DNA of 43,892 nt, taken from positions 1 through 43,892 of the forward strand of contig NW_025407900.1 in assembly GCF_003324165.1 (NCBI RefSeq), in the 5' to 3' direction. Within the stretch, counting starts at the first letter, position 1, and every line of letters begins with the position of its first letter. Source of the DNA: Naegleria lovaniensis (taxonomy: Eukaryota > Heterolobosea > Eutetramitea > Acrasida > Naegleriidae). The notes below the pieces were generated by a model. That model was not told where the DNA came from and searched no databases. It saw nothing but the letters and a program-made list of their open reading frames with translations. Made by a program: the position numbers and the translations under genes. Of the stretch, positions 1 through 9,788 are shown in pieces.

Positions 1-187
1 ATATGGCAACAATAAATTTCAATGAATCGTCGGGAAAAGAAATGTAATTTTACAGAAATGTGATGATTGTTGGTATCGGGTGTTCAGAGAACGTTCAAAT
101 AACAAAATATTCATCATCATCATCATAAGAAATAAATAATTATTCAGATGAACAAAATGAAACACACGTTAAATGTGTACAACATAC

Positions 188-1009
188 CTTATTACCCACC
201 AACACCATGGGTACCTTCTCAGCATCCTTCACTCTCAAAATTTGTTCATAGAAGTCATTAATTTCCTCAAAAGTCTTTCTATCAATCACGGAATAAACCA
301 ACAAGAAACCATCACCAGTTCTCATGTATTGATCTCTCAAGGCTTTGTATTCCTCTTGTCCGGCAGTATCAAGAATTTCCAAGAAACATGGTTTATCATC
401 CACTTTGGCGTGCTTTCTATAGGAATCTTCAATGGTTGGGTCGTATTCTTCAACAAAGATGTTTTGAATGAATTGGACTGTGAGGGCACTTTTACCGACA
501 CCACCTCCACCGACTGTTGTTACGAGTTTTCATTTCAATAACAAAATATATTTTTTTGTAAATAATAAACCCATGATGAGAGAGGGATGGAATTCATTGT
601 TGTTATCGTACGATGATGAATGTCATGGAGAAGAAAAACACGGAGAAGTTTGGAAGGTTGTTGTTGTCGAGAGAGGAGTGCGGAAAATAGCGCACGCATG
701 CACGTTGTTGTTGTTGGTGTAACAACACGACGATGAAGAAAGTAAATCATTGTCATCATCACCATGAGACAACAAACACGTGTGAATAATTGGTAAGTTA
801 TTGTTGTTGTTGTTGATAAATGTGTATGATGGCAATAACGTGTTGTTGATGTGTTGTTGTTGTTCAACAAATGAATTCGCAATATTTGGTTACATTGTTT
901 TGAAGAGCATGGTAAAATACGTTAAAACACAGAAGACATCATCATAAAACGTTTACATACCAACGGCGAGTTTATATTCTTCCATACCAGAGTTATTGGC
1001 AGCTGACAT
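188..1009 (-). CDS. Ras-family small GTPase (5' part; 3' end outside window)
   Basis: Small GTPase that switches between GDP and GTP states in membrane signalling. Exon 1 is 1009-961 (ATG, 16 codons plus 1 nt). Its donor GTATG starts at 960. Exon 2 is 513-188, entered after a CAACAG acceptor, and ends at a GTATG donor at 187. The spliced frame reads [20 protein letters not shown] (P-loop), then an effector-like [11 protein letters not shown], the switch [21 protein letters not shown], and VLVGNK, the start of the NKxD guanine-specificity motif. The expected continuation (xD and the rest of the G domain, plus any C-terminal CAAX box) is not found in 1-187, so the second intron must run past the window edge. 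The P-loop has GGGGVGKS where human Ras has GAGGVGKS. Family call is secure; the Ras versus Rap subtype is not. Confidence 0.93.
514..960 (-). other. Ras intron 1 with TTG/CAA microsatellite tracts
   Basis: This 447-nt intron is much longer than the other introns in the window (46-126 nt). Its middle part (about 655-870) holds several runs of TTG repeats on the plus strand, equal to CAA repeats in the transcript. These create open but non-coding frames. The ends are GTATG at 960 and CAACAG just before 513. Confidence 0.75.
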
Positions 1010-1251
1010 TTTTGACGTGGGTTGTGAGAGCGTAAATTTTTTTTGACGTGATGAATGTATGTTACAACTGTCGCTTAAAATGTACACCTGATGATGTTAT
1101 TTGCTTGGCTCGAGTTCTGAGTTCTTATTGAAGAGATTATCAAGCGATGAAATTGAAAAAGAAAAGCACAACCTCGAATGGTGCACACAACACAAGAACC
1201 AGTAACTTGATTTCGTGTTTGTTCTTTGAATCAAGTTCTGTATGCGTTGGA

Positions 1252-1259
1252 GAGAACTC
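1252..1259. repeat. Target-site duplication, left copy
   Basis: GAGAACTC lies directly outside the left tip and recurs at 4671-4678 directly outside the right tip. Length 8 bp, exact. Confidence 0.88.
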
Positions 1260-1433
1260 CAGGGAGGGTGAGCCAGATAGAAAAAGCTTCGTAGGCAACC
1301 AGCCTATACCCAACCATTCTTGGCGACGTTGACGAACTCAAGTGTCATCACGAAAATAAACATCTCCAACCAAAAAAAATGCCTACAGCAAACAAAACGT
1401 TCTGGCAGAAGCTGAGTGATCAACACAACCACA
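1260..1433 (+). repeat. Left terminal inverted repeat
   Basis: Pairs with 4508-4670. The only difference is an 11-nt longer stretch near 1274-1290, between GAGCC and GTAGGCAACC. The arm contains the transposase start codon (1379) and about the first 18 codons, so the N-terminus of the protein is encoded by repeat DNA. Confidence 0.92.
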
Positions 1434-4411
1434 ATGCTCCCGATATTCGTTCAACTGCTTCAATAATGCCGTCAGTAAAGAAAAGAGTTTATTTTGAAGA
1501 TCAACCGTTCATGGTTGAAAATATTACACCAGCTACTAATGTTAGTTATGAAGAGTGCTATTCCGAACTGAAATACGTTTGCAGAGGTATAAATCGGAAC
1601 AATTATTCTAAATTATTAACAGGAAAACAAATTTATAATTGCGATTATGACATAATTGGCGTTATTCGAGACGAACTCACCTTAGAATCAGCATGTTGTT
1701 CAAAATATTGTAGTATTTTTCAAAATCAGTGTCGTCAATGTAGTGAATTGGAAAAACACCTAGTTTCAATCATGGAAAATAGGCATGATATATTTGAAAT
1801 GCTATTGAAAGGAATTTTACCACAACCCAAGCAATTAATATCATTTCCATTATTGATGTATGAGTTATTGTGTAAACTTGTGCCATTTATACCAGTCAGC
1901 CAAGATGAACACAAACTTTTAACAGTGTTTAGAAAAGCTCAAACTTCATACAATGAAGCATTGTCGACACAATACAACAACAAACAAATTACGAACAATG
2001 AACACCGTGATACACAAGCTTTGAAGGTTCCAAGGTCAAGCTTTACTCCATTCTTAGAGACATTTTTTGGATCCTTTATATTCAATCAGTTGCAAAATTA
2101 TACAAAGAATCCATTTCATCACAAATATTCAGAGGTTGAAAGAAGATATTGGGTTGTGATGAAATATTATTGTGGAAAACAATTTTTCATCAGAATGGGA
2201 GGAGAGCGCAATCAAAATATTGAACGGAATAATTTTAATCATTTAAAATATAATCTAATTATACCAAGTTGGAATACTGTTAAACAATGGACACCTGCTG
2301 GTTGTTATGGTATGATTCCCGACATCACACTTACCCTAAAGAACATGTTACTGCCTGACTCTTGTAAAGATACATGTATCTCGTTTGATGGAATGAAAGT
2401 GTTTAAACATTTTGATGTTTTGGGAGATCAAATTGTTGGAAGTGAAAAATATTGTTACACTGTTGAAGACGTGAAACAATTTGGTGTTAAACATCTAATA
2501 GACCAAATGATTTTATTTTCTATTAATGCCATCGATAATTCATGGCATTTACCGCTGGGTTGGTTTGGAGTTAGTTCTGAAACAGACGTACTTGAATTTG
2601 TCACTAGCAAAATACTTTATTTCAAAGAGTTGCTCCAAGAATCTGTAACAATTGTGTGTGGATGTTCTGATGCAGAAATTGATGCACATGCTGTGCAAAC
2701 AATTATTAGAAAAAAACACAAAGACTTCATTTTCGTCAATGATTACGTTCACAATTTCAAAAATCAACGAAATGTATTATTTAATGGAACAATATTGCAC
2801 GAGAAAATCTCAATGCAGACCATAATTTATTACATGATACAACATAGGACATTGTATCGATTACTCGACAGAGAAGAAGTTGATCCTACGGATATTATGA
2901 ATTTGAAATCATGTCTAAATTTAACAGAACGACCTGTATTGCAAGAATTACGTAAAATTGGCACTATAGAGGCAAATAGTGTTGCTGGTTACCTTGAATT
3001 AATTCGTGATATTTATGACTGCATTAATGATAACAGTCCGGATATAATTGATATTTTGAGTGAAAGCAAAACAATTTTCGAAAAATTACCCAATTATCCC
3101 AAAAAAACGAAGAAAATATGTGTTCACACACTTGAAGGATTTCTTGCATTAGCGTCTCGGTTTCCAAATTTCAAACCCAGTTGCATTACAACAAATTATG
3201 AAGAGCTACTCTTTTCAATAATTCGAGGAATGTTTCCCAAGCCAACAACCAAACAATTTTGCCAAAGCGCACTATTTTCATTCTATATATTTTTAATATT
3301 ACATTCCACTGACGATGTTCGTGGGTTCTCACTCCCAGATATTCCATTAACTGATCATTATTTTGGTATGAAATTGGTTATCAAGATTTTACCAACTCTT
3401 CCTGGTCGAATTGTACTTGATAGAAATGTCAAGAAAAAAACTTGCAAAGAATTACAAATTATTAATCAAAACGTAGCCACTTACTCAAGAAAAACTACGT
3501 TGAGGGCTGAAGTGTGTGCTCCTAAATGTATATATTTATGCTGCCCTGTTTCTGGATGTAAAAAACAAAAACCATATATTATCAAAGGGTCTTTTACAAA
3601 TCATTTGAAAGCTAAACATCAATTTTCAGACGAAGAAGCAGAAGCAACAGTTGCTCAATTAGAATGTTTGCAATTTTCTGCTCAATTAGAAAAAGATGTT
3701 GCTTTTAGGAAACAAAGTTGCAAAAACAATGAGAATATTATTGTACAACACAAACCACCTTACCTGATTTCAAAATTCAAAAACAGGTTGACTATTCAAT
3801 ATAATTTTGCACCTCTTAAATCAATTCCCACGCCTCACTGTATCAATCAAGAGACAAGACGACCATTGAACTTCTTTGTGCTAGATTTAGAAACAACAGG
3901 ATTTTCTCCAAAATGCAACTCCATAATTCAATTTGCAATGTTATCATTATTTAGTAATGAATTACATTCCATATTTGTATCCCCTAGTGGTGTGTGGAGT
4001 TCTATTGCATTACAAATGCACGAAACTAAATTTCAGATTTTGGATGAAAGTGAAACATTGCAAAACATGATTCCTAAAATTTGTAATTATTTGACTAGGA
4101 ATGACACTGCTGATGTGATGTTGTTGGTTCATTCAACTGGTTTGGACAAGGCTTTCTTTAGTGCTGCAATTGCACCACTTAAACTCCGATCAACAATTTA
4201 CTATTGTTCTACTATGCAAAAAAACTTGCTTGGAAAAAAGGGATTAGAAAACCACTTTAGAGAAAAAGTATGTGACTCTCTTCCCGGAATAGCACATAAT
4301 GCCGTTGTGGATGTGCTTATGTTGTATGATTTGCTGTTGTCGAAGTTTGGGAACGATCAAGAAATTGTGAAGGCCATCGGAAAAGCAGAATGTACAACAA
4401 TAGACGACTAG
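1379..4411 (+). CDS. P-element-like transposase with C-terminal DEDDh exonuclease domain
   Basis: A 1010-aa uninterrupted ORF from an ATG inside the left repeat. The central part has the RNase H-like transposase signature of P elements: FDGMK with Asp337, an acidic SDAE around Asp431, and DYVHNFKNQRN with Asp455 and His458 (the DxxH motif known from P/THAP9 transposases). The third catalytic acid (Glu) was not assigned. A zinc-finger-like segment follows at about 720-750 (C-x4-C, then HLKAKH). The last 180 residues form a complete DEDDh 3'-5' exonuclease signature: DLETTG (Asp836, Glu838), Asp923 in a degenerate Exo II, and AHNAVVD (His973, Asp978). DEDDh nucleases include DnaQ and TREX. No N-terminal THAP finger was recognised. 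Inferred role: mobilises the element, with the exonuclease trimming ends or processing gaps. The transposase subfamily is moderately certain, the exonuclease very likely. Confidence 0.85.
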   Translation: MPTANKTFWQKLSDQHNHNAPDIRSTASIMPSVKKRVYFEDQPFMVENITPATNVSYEECYSELKYVCRGINRNNYSKLLTGKQIYNCDYDIIGVIRDELTLESACCSKYCSIFQNQCRQCSELEKHLVSIMENRHDIFEMLLKGILPQPKQLISFPLLMYELLCKLVPFIPVSQDEHKLLTVFRKAQTSYNEALSTQYNNKQITNNEHRDTQALKVPRSSFTPFLETFFGSFIFNQLQNYTKNPFHHKYSEVERRYWVVMKYYCGKQFFIRMGGERNQNIERNNFNHLKYNLIIPSWNTVKQWTPAGCYGMIPDITLTLKNMLLPDSCKDTCISFDGMKVFKHFDVLGDQIVGSEKYCYTVEDVKQFGVKHLIDQMILFSINAIDNSWHLPLGWFGVSSETDVLEFVTSKILYFKELLQESVTIVCGCSDAEIDAHAVQTIIRKKHKDFIFVNDYVHNFKNQRNVLFNGTILHEKISMQTIIYYMIQHRTLYRLLDREEVDPTDIMNLKSCLNLTERPVLQELRKIGTIEANSVAGYLELIRDIYDCINDNSPDIIDILSESKTIFEKLPNYPKKTKKICVHTLEGFLALASRFPNFKPSCITTNYEELLFSIIRGMFPKPTTKQFCQSALFSFYIFLILHSTDDVRGFSLPDIPLTDHYFGMKLVIKILPTLPGRIVLDRNVKKKTCKELQIINQNVATYSRKTTLRAEVCAPKCIYLCCPVSGCKKQKPYIIKGSFTNHLKAKHQFSDEEAEATVAQLECLQFSAQLEKDVAFRKQSCKNNENIIVQHKPPYLISKFKNRLTIQYNFAPLKSIPTPHCINQETRRPLNFFVLDLETTGFSPKCNSIIQFAMLSLFSNELHSIFVSPSGVWSSIALQMHETKFQILDESETLQNMIPKICNYLTRNDTADVMLLVHSTGLDKAFFSAAIAPLKLRSTIYYCSTMQKNLLGKKGLENHFREKVCDSLPGIAHNAVVDVLMLYDLLLSKFGNDQEIVKAIGKAECTTIDD

Positions 4412-4507
4412 GAATTCCACTGATGGTTTGTTCAGTTCGATGAATTGTTTTCTCTGTTTCCTACTCTGGTTTGCGTGTTGTTTTGTTGAAGTGAAGAAAC
4501 TTGCTGA

Positions 4508-4670
4508 TGTGGTTGTGTTGATCACTCAGCTTCTGCCAGAACGTTTTGTTTGCTGTAGGCATTTTTTTTGGTTGGAGATGTTTATTTTCGTGATGACACT
4601 TGAGTTCGTCAACGTCGCCAAGAATGGTTGGGTATAGGCTGGTTGCCTACGCTTTGGCTCACCCTCCCTG
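4508..4670 (-). repeat. Right terminal inverted repeat
   Basis: Reverse complement of 1260-1433 minus 11 nt. It carries an inverted copy of the transposase start region, including the A-rich run just before the ATG. Confidence 0.92.
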
Positions 4671-4678
4671 GAGAACTC
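4671..4678. repeat. Target-site duplication, right copy
   Basis: GAGAACTC, identical to 1252-1259. It is followed by about 200 bp of host intergenic DNA with no recognised gene before the thiolase stop codon at 4881. Confidence 0.88.
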
Positions 4679-4880
4679 TCTCTGGTGGGATGGATTGGTC
4701 ACGACGTGGACGAGATTGTCTTTAAAGGTAACGGTAATGACGACCATGTTGAATGATGGTATGGTCATGTGTGGAATATTTCAAAAATGTTTGCTGAGTT
4801 TGCTTTGATCTTTACTGAATGGTCAGATAAATGCACATAAATTACCAATTTAATGTTATTAAGGAATTCATTAACTTTGT

Positions 4881-6077
4881 TTAAAGCAATTCAATGACGA
4901 CAGAGCTAGCACCACCACCTCCATTACAAATGGCAGCACAACCCACTTGTTGTTTTCGGTGTTTCAAAGCACTAATAAGAGTACAGAGAATTCTGGCACC
5001 ACTACAACCAATTGGGTGTCCCAAGGCAACAGCTCCTCCGAAAATGTTGACAGTATTGACATCCAAGCCCAAAAGTTTCATATTGACCAAAGCAACAGCA
5101 CTGAATGCTTCATTAATTTCCCACAAATTCACATCACTTTGCAAAACTCCAGCATGCTTCAAAGCGACTGGAATGGCCGAGGATGGTGCAGTTGTGAAAT
5201 CAATAGGAGCCTTTTCCGCATCTCCATATCCCAAAATTCTTGCAATTGGTCTTATACCTGCTTTCTTGGCTTTTTCTTCACTCATCAAGATCAAAGCAGC
5301 ACCACCGTCTGACAGTTTTGAGCTATTGGCAGCTGTGACTGTACCATTTTCCTTAACAAATGCTGGTTTCAATTGTGGGACCTTTTCCAAATTAATATTT
5401 GAAAACTCCTCATCGAGTTGAATGTATTGAGTTTGCTCACCCTTCTTCTTTGAAGGCAATGCAATGGAGAATAATTCTCCGGACATGTATCCCTTTTCAT
5501 TGGCTTCAGTAGCTCTTTTGTAGGATTCAATGGCATAGGCATCTTGTTCTTCACGTGTAATTCCATATAATTTGGCTGTTTGCTCGGCACACCAACCCAT
5601 ATGCTCTCCATTATAGGCATCAGTTAAACCATCCTTGAGAATGGAGTCAACCAATTTACCATCACCCAATCGATAGCCTGATCGGCCTTGAGGAATATAA
5701 TATGGAGCATTGGACATGGATTCAAAACCACCAGCAACCACACAATTATGAATGCCCAATTCAATGTTTTGCGATCCGTACATGACTGCTTTCATTCCCG
5801 ATGCACACATCTTATTCACGGTTGTACAAATAACACTATCAGGAAGTCCAGCATGAATACTTGCTTGACGAGCTGGTGCCTGACCCAAATTTGCTGAGAC
5901 TACATTACCCATGATGACTTCTTGCACTTCGGAAAGAGCAACTCCAGCTTTTTGAGTTGCGGAACGAATGGCCAATGATCCCAATTTAGGAGCATCAAAA
6001 CCTGAGAGTTTTCCAAGGAAGGAGCCAATAGGTGTTCTTTGAGCTGCAACAATAACGGCACGAGTCTTGTGAGTCAT
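4881..6077 (-). CDS. Acetyl-CoA C-acetyltransferase (thiolase II)
   Basis: Condenses two acetyl-CoA to acetoacetyl-CoA, or the reverse thiolysis, for mevalonate or ketone/fatty-acid metabolism. The 398-aa length matches thiolases. The nucleophile Cys91 is in NKMCASGMK, His354 in ALGHPIGCSG, and the second catalytic Cys384 in CNGGGGAS. NEAFSAVA is also present. The start chosen is MTHKTRAVIVAAQRTPIG (ATG at 6077), matching the usual thiolase N-terminus. The frame stays open upstream to 6209, but that part is AT-rich with a lysine run and looks like 5' UTR. No C-terminal SKL peroxisomal signal and no clear mitochondrial presequence from this start, so cytosolic location is the simplest reading. 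Confidence 0.95.
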   Translation of the reverse strand: MTHKTRAVIVAAQRTPIGSFLGKLSGFDAPKLGSLAIRSATQKAGVALSEVQEVIMGNVVSANLGQAPARQASIHAGLPDSVICTTVNKMCASGMKAVMYGSQNIELGIHNCVVAGGFESMSNAPYYIPQGRSGYRLGDGKLVDSILKDGLTDAYNGEHMGWCAEQTAKLYGITREEQDAYAIESYKRATEANEKGYMSGELFSIALPSKKKGEQTQYIQLDEEFSNINLEKVPQLKPAFVKENGTVTAANSSKLSDGGAALILMSEEKAKKAGIRPIARILGYGDAEKAPIDFTTAPSSAIPVALKHAGVLQSDVNLWEINEAFSAVALVNMKLLGLDVNTVNIFGGAVALGHPIGCSGARILCTLISALKHRKQQVGCAAICNGGGGASSVVIELL

Positions 6078-6382
6078 GATGAGACAACGATGAGAGAATT
6101 TTTTTCGCTTTTTTTTCTTTTGTGAGAAAATTAGCGAATTGTAAACTACAGATCCTGAAGTATGGGTTATTTCTACTCGAATACTGTTTAACATGTGGAA
6201 TTGGAGCAAATAAAGTCATAAACCAACACGGATTCAATCAGCTTTAAGAAAATATTATGCGTCCATTGCTGCTCAATCAAATTGTTGTTCGATCGGAATT
6301 TTGAAACAACAAATTGATTGTAAATTTTTATTATTTTTAAAATTTACATTCAAAAAAAATACCCCAACAAACAAAACACATA
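6078..6382. promoter_or_regulatory. Divergent intergenic region, thiolase / CHCH gene
   Basis: About 305 bp separate the two divergently read start codons, so the promoters of both must lie here. It is AT-rich, with homopolymer runs next to each start codon. No specific element was recognised. Confidence 0.4.
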
Positions 6383-6886
6383 ATGCCACAAAAGAGTAGA
6401 TTCACTGGTTCTTCAAGAAGATCCTCCTCTTCCTCTCATTCTTCATCTTCTCACCAAGCACCACCACCAACACAACAACAAACTAGAAATTATTCTACAT
6501 CCACCCAACAACCACAACAAGCTAGACCACAACAACAAACCACTCCTCCACCACAACATCAACAAACTCCTGTTCAAAGCGGAGGTCCTGGTATCATGGG
6601 AAATATTGTTTCCACGGTAGCTGGTACCATGATCGGTCATGCTATCTATGATTCAGTTTCTAATGCTTTTGGATCCAAGGACAGTAATGGAGAACAACAA
6701 CAATACTCTCCACAGGAAATGCAAAAGTGCTTCTCACAAATGCAATCATTCTCTCAATGTTTGGAGCAAAATCCATACTCTATTGGATCTTGTCAATATG
6801 CTTTTGATAGTTTGAATGAATGTAAGAGAGGATTGACTCCAATGCCACAACAACCACAACAAACCAATCAAAATAGCGAATGGTAA
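6383..6886 (+). CDS. CHCHD2/CHCHD10-like twin CX9C protein
   Basis: A 167-aa protein. The Ser-rich and Gln/Pro-rich N-terminal 75 residues are followed by a Gly-rich hydrophobic segment (GPGIMGNIVSTVAGTMIGHA), then a CHCH domain with two exact C-x9-C pairs: Cys116/Cys126 and Cys137/Cys147. This order matches CHCHD2, CHCHD10 and yeast Mix17. Members of that family are imported into the mitochondrial intermembrane space through the Mia40 disulfide relay and affect cristae and respiratory-complex function. The Arg/Ser-rich, acid-free N-terminus fits mitochondrial targeting. Single exon, ATG preceded by an A-rich leader. Confidence 0.9.
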   Translation: MPQKSRFTGSSRRSSSSSHSSSSHQAPPPTQQQTRNYSTSTQQPQQARPQQQTTPPPQHQQTPVQSGGPGIMGNIVSTVAGTMIGHAIYDSVSNAFGSKDSNGEQQQYSPQEMQKCFSQMQSFSQCLEQNPYSIGSCQYAFDSLNECKRGLTPMPQQPQQTNQNSEW

Positions 6887-7500
6887 TTTTGTACAAGCAA
6901 TTTGAATGAATAGCACTATTGTTGCACATTTTGATTGAACGAGTAATAAAATTGAGTAGTATAGTTTTTTAACTTGGTGTGGATTTATTATGAATCATGG
7001 TTGAACGCTTTGATTATGATATGGACATCTGGGTGTAGTTTTTTAAGACACTCTCGGTCAGCGTCACCATTGTTAGCTCGAGTGTTATTGTAAAAAAAGG
7101 ATACAGGTCTGTTAACATCAAAAATATTTCGTTTCATAATTACCTTGTCAAAGCTAATTCGTCAAGCTCCTAAGGATAATAGGTAAAATTCATTAAATTA
7201 AGAAAACTCAACTGTGTTTGAATTGAAAAATAAAAAAATAACCAAACATCAACATACACAATCATACAAAACATACTCAGTGGAGTTTTCCTTAGACTGG
7301 TGGTCGTATTGACATGGAAGCGAAAGGATGAGAGGATGTAGAAGGATCTATGTTTTTGAAAATTTCGTCTATGAAACAACCAAATAAAAGTTCATAGAAA
7401 CGGAAACTTCAAACTTGCGTTGATTTATTATCGTGACACGAATGTGTTTAAGATAGTAACTCTATTACAACATTGTAATTGTAATTTTTAGAGGGAAACA
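6887..7500. other. Intergenic region, nothing recognised
   Basis: AT-rich, with only short open frames lacking coding character. It separates the CHCH gene from the decayed retroelement; the retroelement's outer boundary may lie in the last 100 bp. Confidence 0.5.
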
Positions 7501-7542
7501 TCGCTAGAAAAATTACCTCAACAACAGTGTGTAGTGTCAACC

Positions 7543-8658
7543 ATGTCCATCAACCAAACAGCCTCCTCTCAGCAAGAACATTTCAAGAAAAGACTTGAAC
7601 AATCCCCACAAGGCTTTGAGGAAGAACCATCAGAATACGAGCATCCTAAACACAGAAAGTTAAACCCTGAACCACCTTATGATATTAAACAAATCATCCA
7701 GAACTCCTTACAACACTTTTCCAATTCCATGATGGATCAGATAGAAGGACTCACCACAAAGGTACAAGGCTTTGAAACTCGCCTTCAACAAGTAACTCAA
7801 CCACATCAATTTAATAATAACAACCATCCATTCGACCCTAACTTGTCAGTACCAAACCATTTGCATATCCCACAACCTACAAATCTGTTCAACATCCCAT
7901 TCCCTACAGATTCCAACAAGACTGACAATACTCCCATCGCCCCTCATACCACCAGATGGATCAATATTAACGACACTACCGGCAACCTATTTTCAAACAA
8001 CCACACTACAACAAACGCACCTTTCAATGGTTTATCAGATGAAGCCTTAAAGTTCTACACCACTTCATACTTGAAAAACAACAGGAACTTCGCTCCCGAC
8101 CAACTCTCTAAACTCAACGGTCTAGAACTTGCTCAACTTCTCCAACAAAGTATTATAAGAAAGCTCCTTACTATGACCCCAACTAGAACAGCTCTTACCT
8201 ACCTTATTGGAAAATACAAACAACTGCTTCAAAACACAAACATTCCTCATGTTAAAACTGAACCACGTCCGGAATTAAACCTTCCAATCCTTAACACAGT
8301 ATTAGTTTGCAGCGGCCTTACCTGCAAAGCACTCAACTGTTCAGCAACGTCAACAGATCTCATTGCCTGAGCAGAATTACTAGCGTTGGGCTTGCTACTA
8401 TCAAACAGAATAGCCAATGCCCTGGACTGCGCAGCTGAGAATAATTACACAATGGAAGACATTTCTAGAGAAATTAACCAACAGCTCAATAATACAAACG
8501 TCCATAATGAATTGAAAACAAACATCCATAATAACAGAGAAGAAAGAAAAGATGCACTTAACTTTGAATACATGAAGAACATGAACAAACAACTCACTCC
8601 CACAAAAAGCAACTCACAACCCACAAACAACAAATACCAAAAGAACTCCAATGCATGA
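7543..8658 (+). pseudogene. Gag-like ORF of DIRS-like element, stop-interrupted
   Basis: One reading frame from ATG 7543 through a TGA at 8368-8370 to a TGA at 8656-8658. The product is hydrophilic, rich in Gln, Asn, Pro and Thr, with a short heptad-like stretch near MMDQIEGLTTKVQGFETRLQ. No zinc knuckle is seen. The gag assignment rests on position upstream of the RT in the same frame, not on similarity. Confidence 0.6.
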
Positions 8659-9760
8659 TCCAATCACAACTATGGAAAAAAGAGTAACTCAAACACCAAG
8701 ATCCTTACTCCTGGAATGTATGCTTGCAAAATAGACCTATCGAAAGGTTATTTTCACATACCTATCCATCCCAACTCGAAACGTCTCTTGGGCTTCGTCT
8801 GGAAAGGAGTATTCTACCAATTCAATGTCCTCCCATTCAGACTGTCCAACGCCCCACTAATATTCACAAAAATCATGAAACAAATAGTGAAGAAGTGGAG
8901 AGAGTAGGGTTGGATAATATTCATATACATCGACGATATATTAATCCTCAGCCTGGAAGGCCCAGATATGTGTCAATCAATAACGAACCAAGTAATTCAA
9001 GATTTGAACTCTCTCGGTTTCCTTATCCAACCCAACAAATGCATCTTAATACCAACACAGACTATCGAGTTCTTGGGCCTAACACTGGACTTCAAAACAG
9101 GAACTATTCAAATTCCAACCTCCAAGAAGGAGACAGCTCTAACCATGATCGACGATCTAATCACCAAATCCCAGAACAACCTGTCAGCTCCTTGCAGAAC
9201 AATAGCTCATTTCACTGGAAAAATGGAATTCCTCAGGCTTGCCGAGAGAGCAATTCCTTGCTTCTGTCACAGGTTGAGAAGAAGCATGTCCTTAGTAGTG
9301 GACAAAACAGGTTGGAACTCGTCAATGAAAATCTTCTCCAACCTCAAGGTACACCTTTCGAGATCACTTGGAATCTCCAAAGGATACACTAGGACAGTTC
9401 AACTCTTGGTTACGGTGCGTTTCAAGGGAACAACGTTCTAGTGGGCACTTGGGAGAACCCAGAAACCACATCAACATCAAAGAACAATCTACAGTTCTTC
9501 TGTTCCTTCAAAACGCAGCCTCTAACCAGCTTTACCCCAAGAAAACCCAATTCATTGCGGTCAATACAACAGCCATCTCCAACCTCAAGTAAGGTTATGG
9601 CCCAGTGGACTCTCTGGCCACCATAGCTAGATCTATATGGAAGATCCTTCTCCAACAAAATTGGTCAATCTTGAAAACGAGCTACATCCCTTACATGTCT
9701 CCTCCTCTCAGTCTAATTCCATTAACAATAATTCAGATCATCAAGAACCGAGCGAAGGGT
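8659..9760 (+). pseudogene. Reverse transcriptase-RNase H remnant of DIRS-like element
   Basis: Same frame as the gag-like part. It has CKIDLSKGYFHIPIHP (palm motif A), FNVLPFRLSNAP, then a TAG at 8905, then IFIYIDDILIL (the YIDD catalytic box) and LIQPNKCILIPTQTIEFLG. The usual RT finger region before motif A is absent, so an internal deletion near 8660-8710 is likely. Downstream, DSSTLGYGAFQ (about 9393, another frame) and HINIKEQSTVLLFLQ (a third frame) are RNase H pieces. The copy cannot encode an active enzyme. Confidence 0.82.
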
Positions 9761-9788
9761 CCTTGATTATTCCGAACTGGACAAGCTC

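Larger units (their letters stand above)
1260..4670 (+). mobile_element. P-element-like DNA transposon with fused exonuclease
   Basis: A 3411-bp unit starts CAGGGAGGGTGAGCC and ends with the reverse complement. The terminal inverted repeats are 174 nt (1260-1433) and 163 nt (4508-4670), identical except for one 11-nt indel near the tip. The element is bracketed by GAGAACTC at 1252-1259 and 4671-4678, an 8-bp target duplication. It carries a single long intact ORF (1379-4411). Eight-bp duplications are typical of the P and hAT superfamilies. The protein's DGMK and DxxHxxKNxRN motifs point to P rather than hAT, although the CAGGG tip is also hAT-like. The near-identical arms and open frame suggest recent, possibly continuing activity. 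It sits about 250 bp upstream of the Ras start. Confidence 0.9.

Noticed and set aside
650-870. Threonine/asparagine-rich frames in the Ras intron as a gene
   Set aside because: They are translations of the TTG/CAA microsatellite inside an intron bounded by clear splice sites.
1147-1332. 61-aa frame crossing the left tip of the P-like element
   Set aside because: It runs from host DNA into the inverted repeat and has no protein-like pattern; the element tip and duplication explain the sequence.
4894-5421. 175-aa plus-strand frame
   Set aside because: Antisense shadow of the thiolase gene, whose motifs are clear on the minus strand.
6078-6209. N-terminal extension of thiolase as a mitochondrial presequence
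   Set aside because: The extension contains a lysine run (KKKKRKK) in AT-rich leader-like DNA and does not look like a presequence; the inner ATG gives the standard thiolase start.
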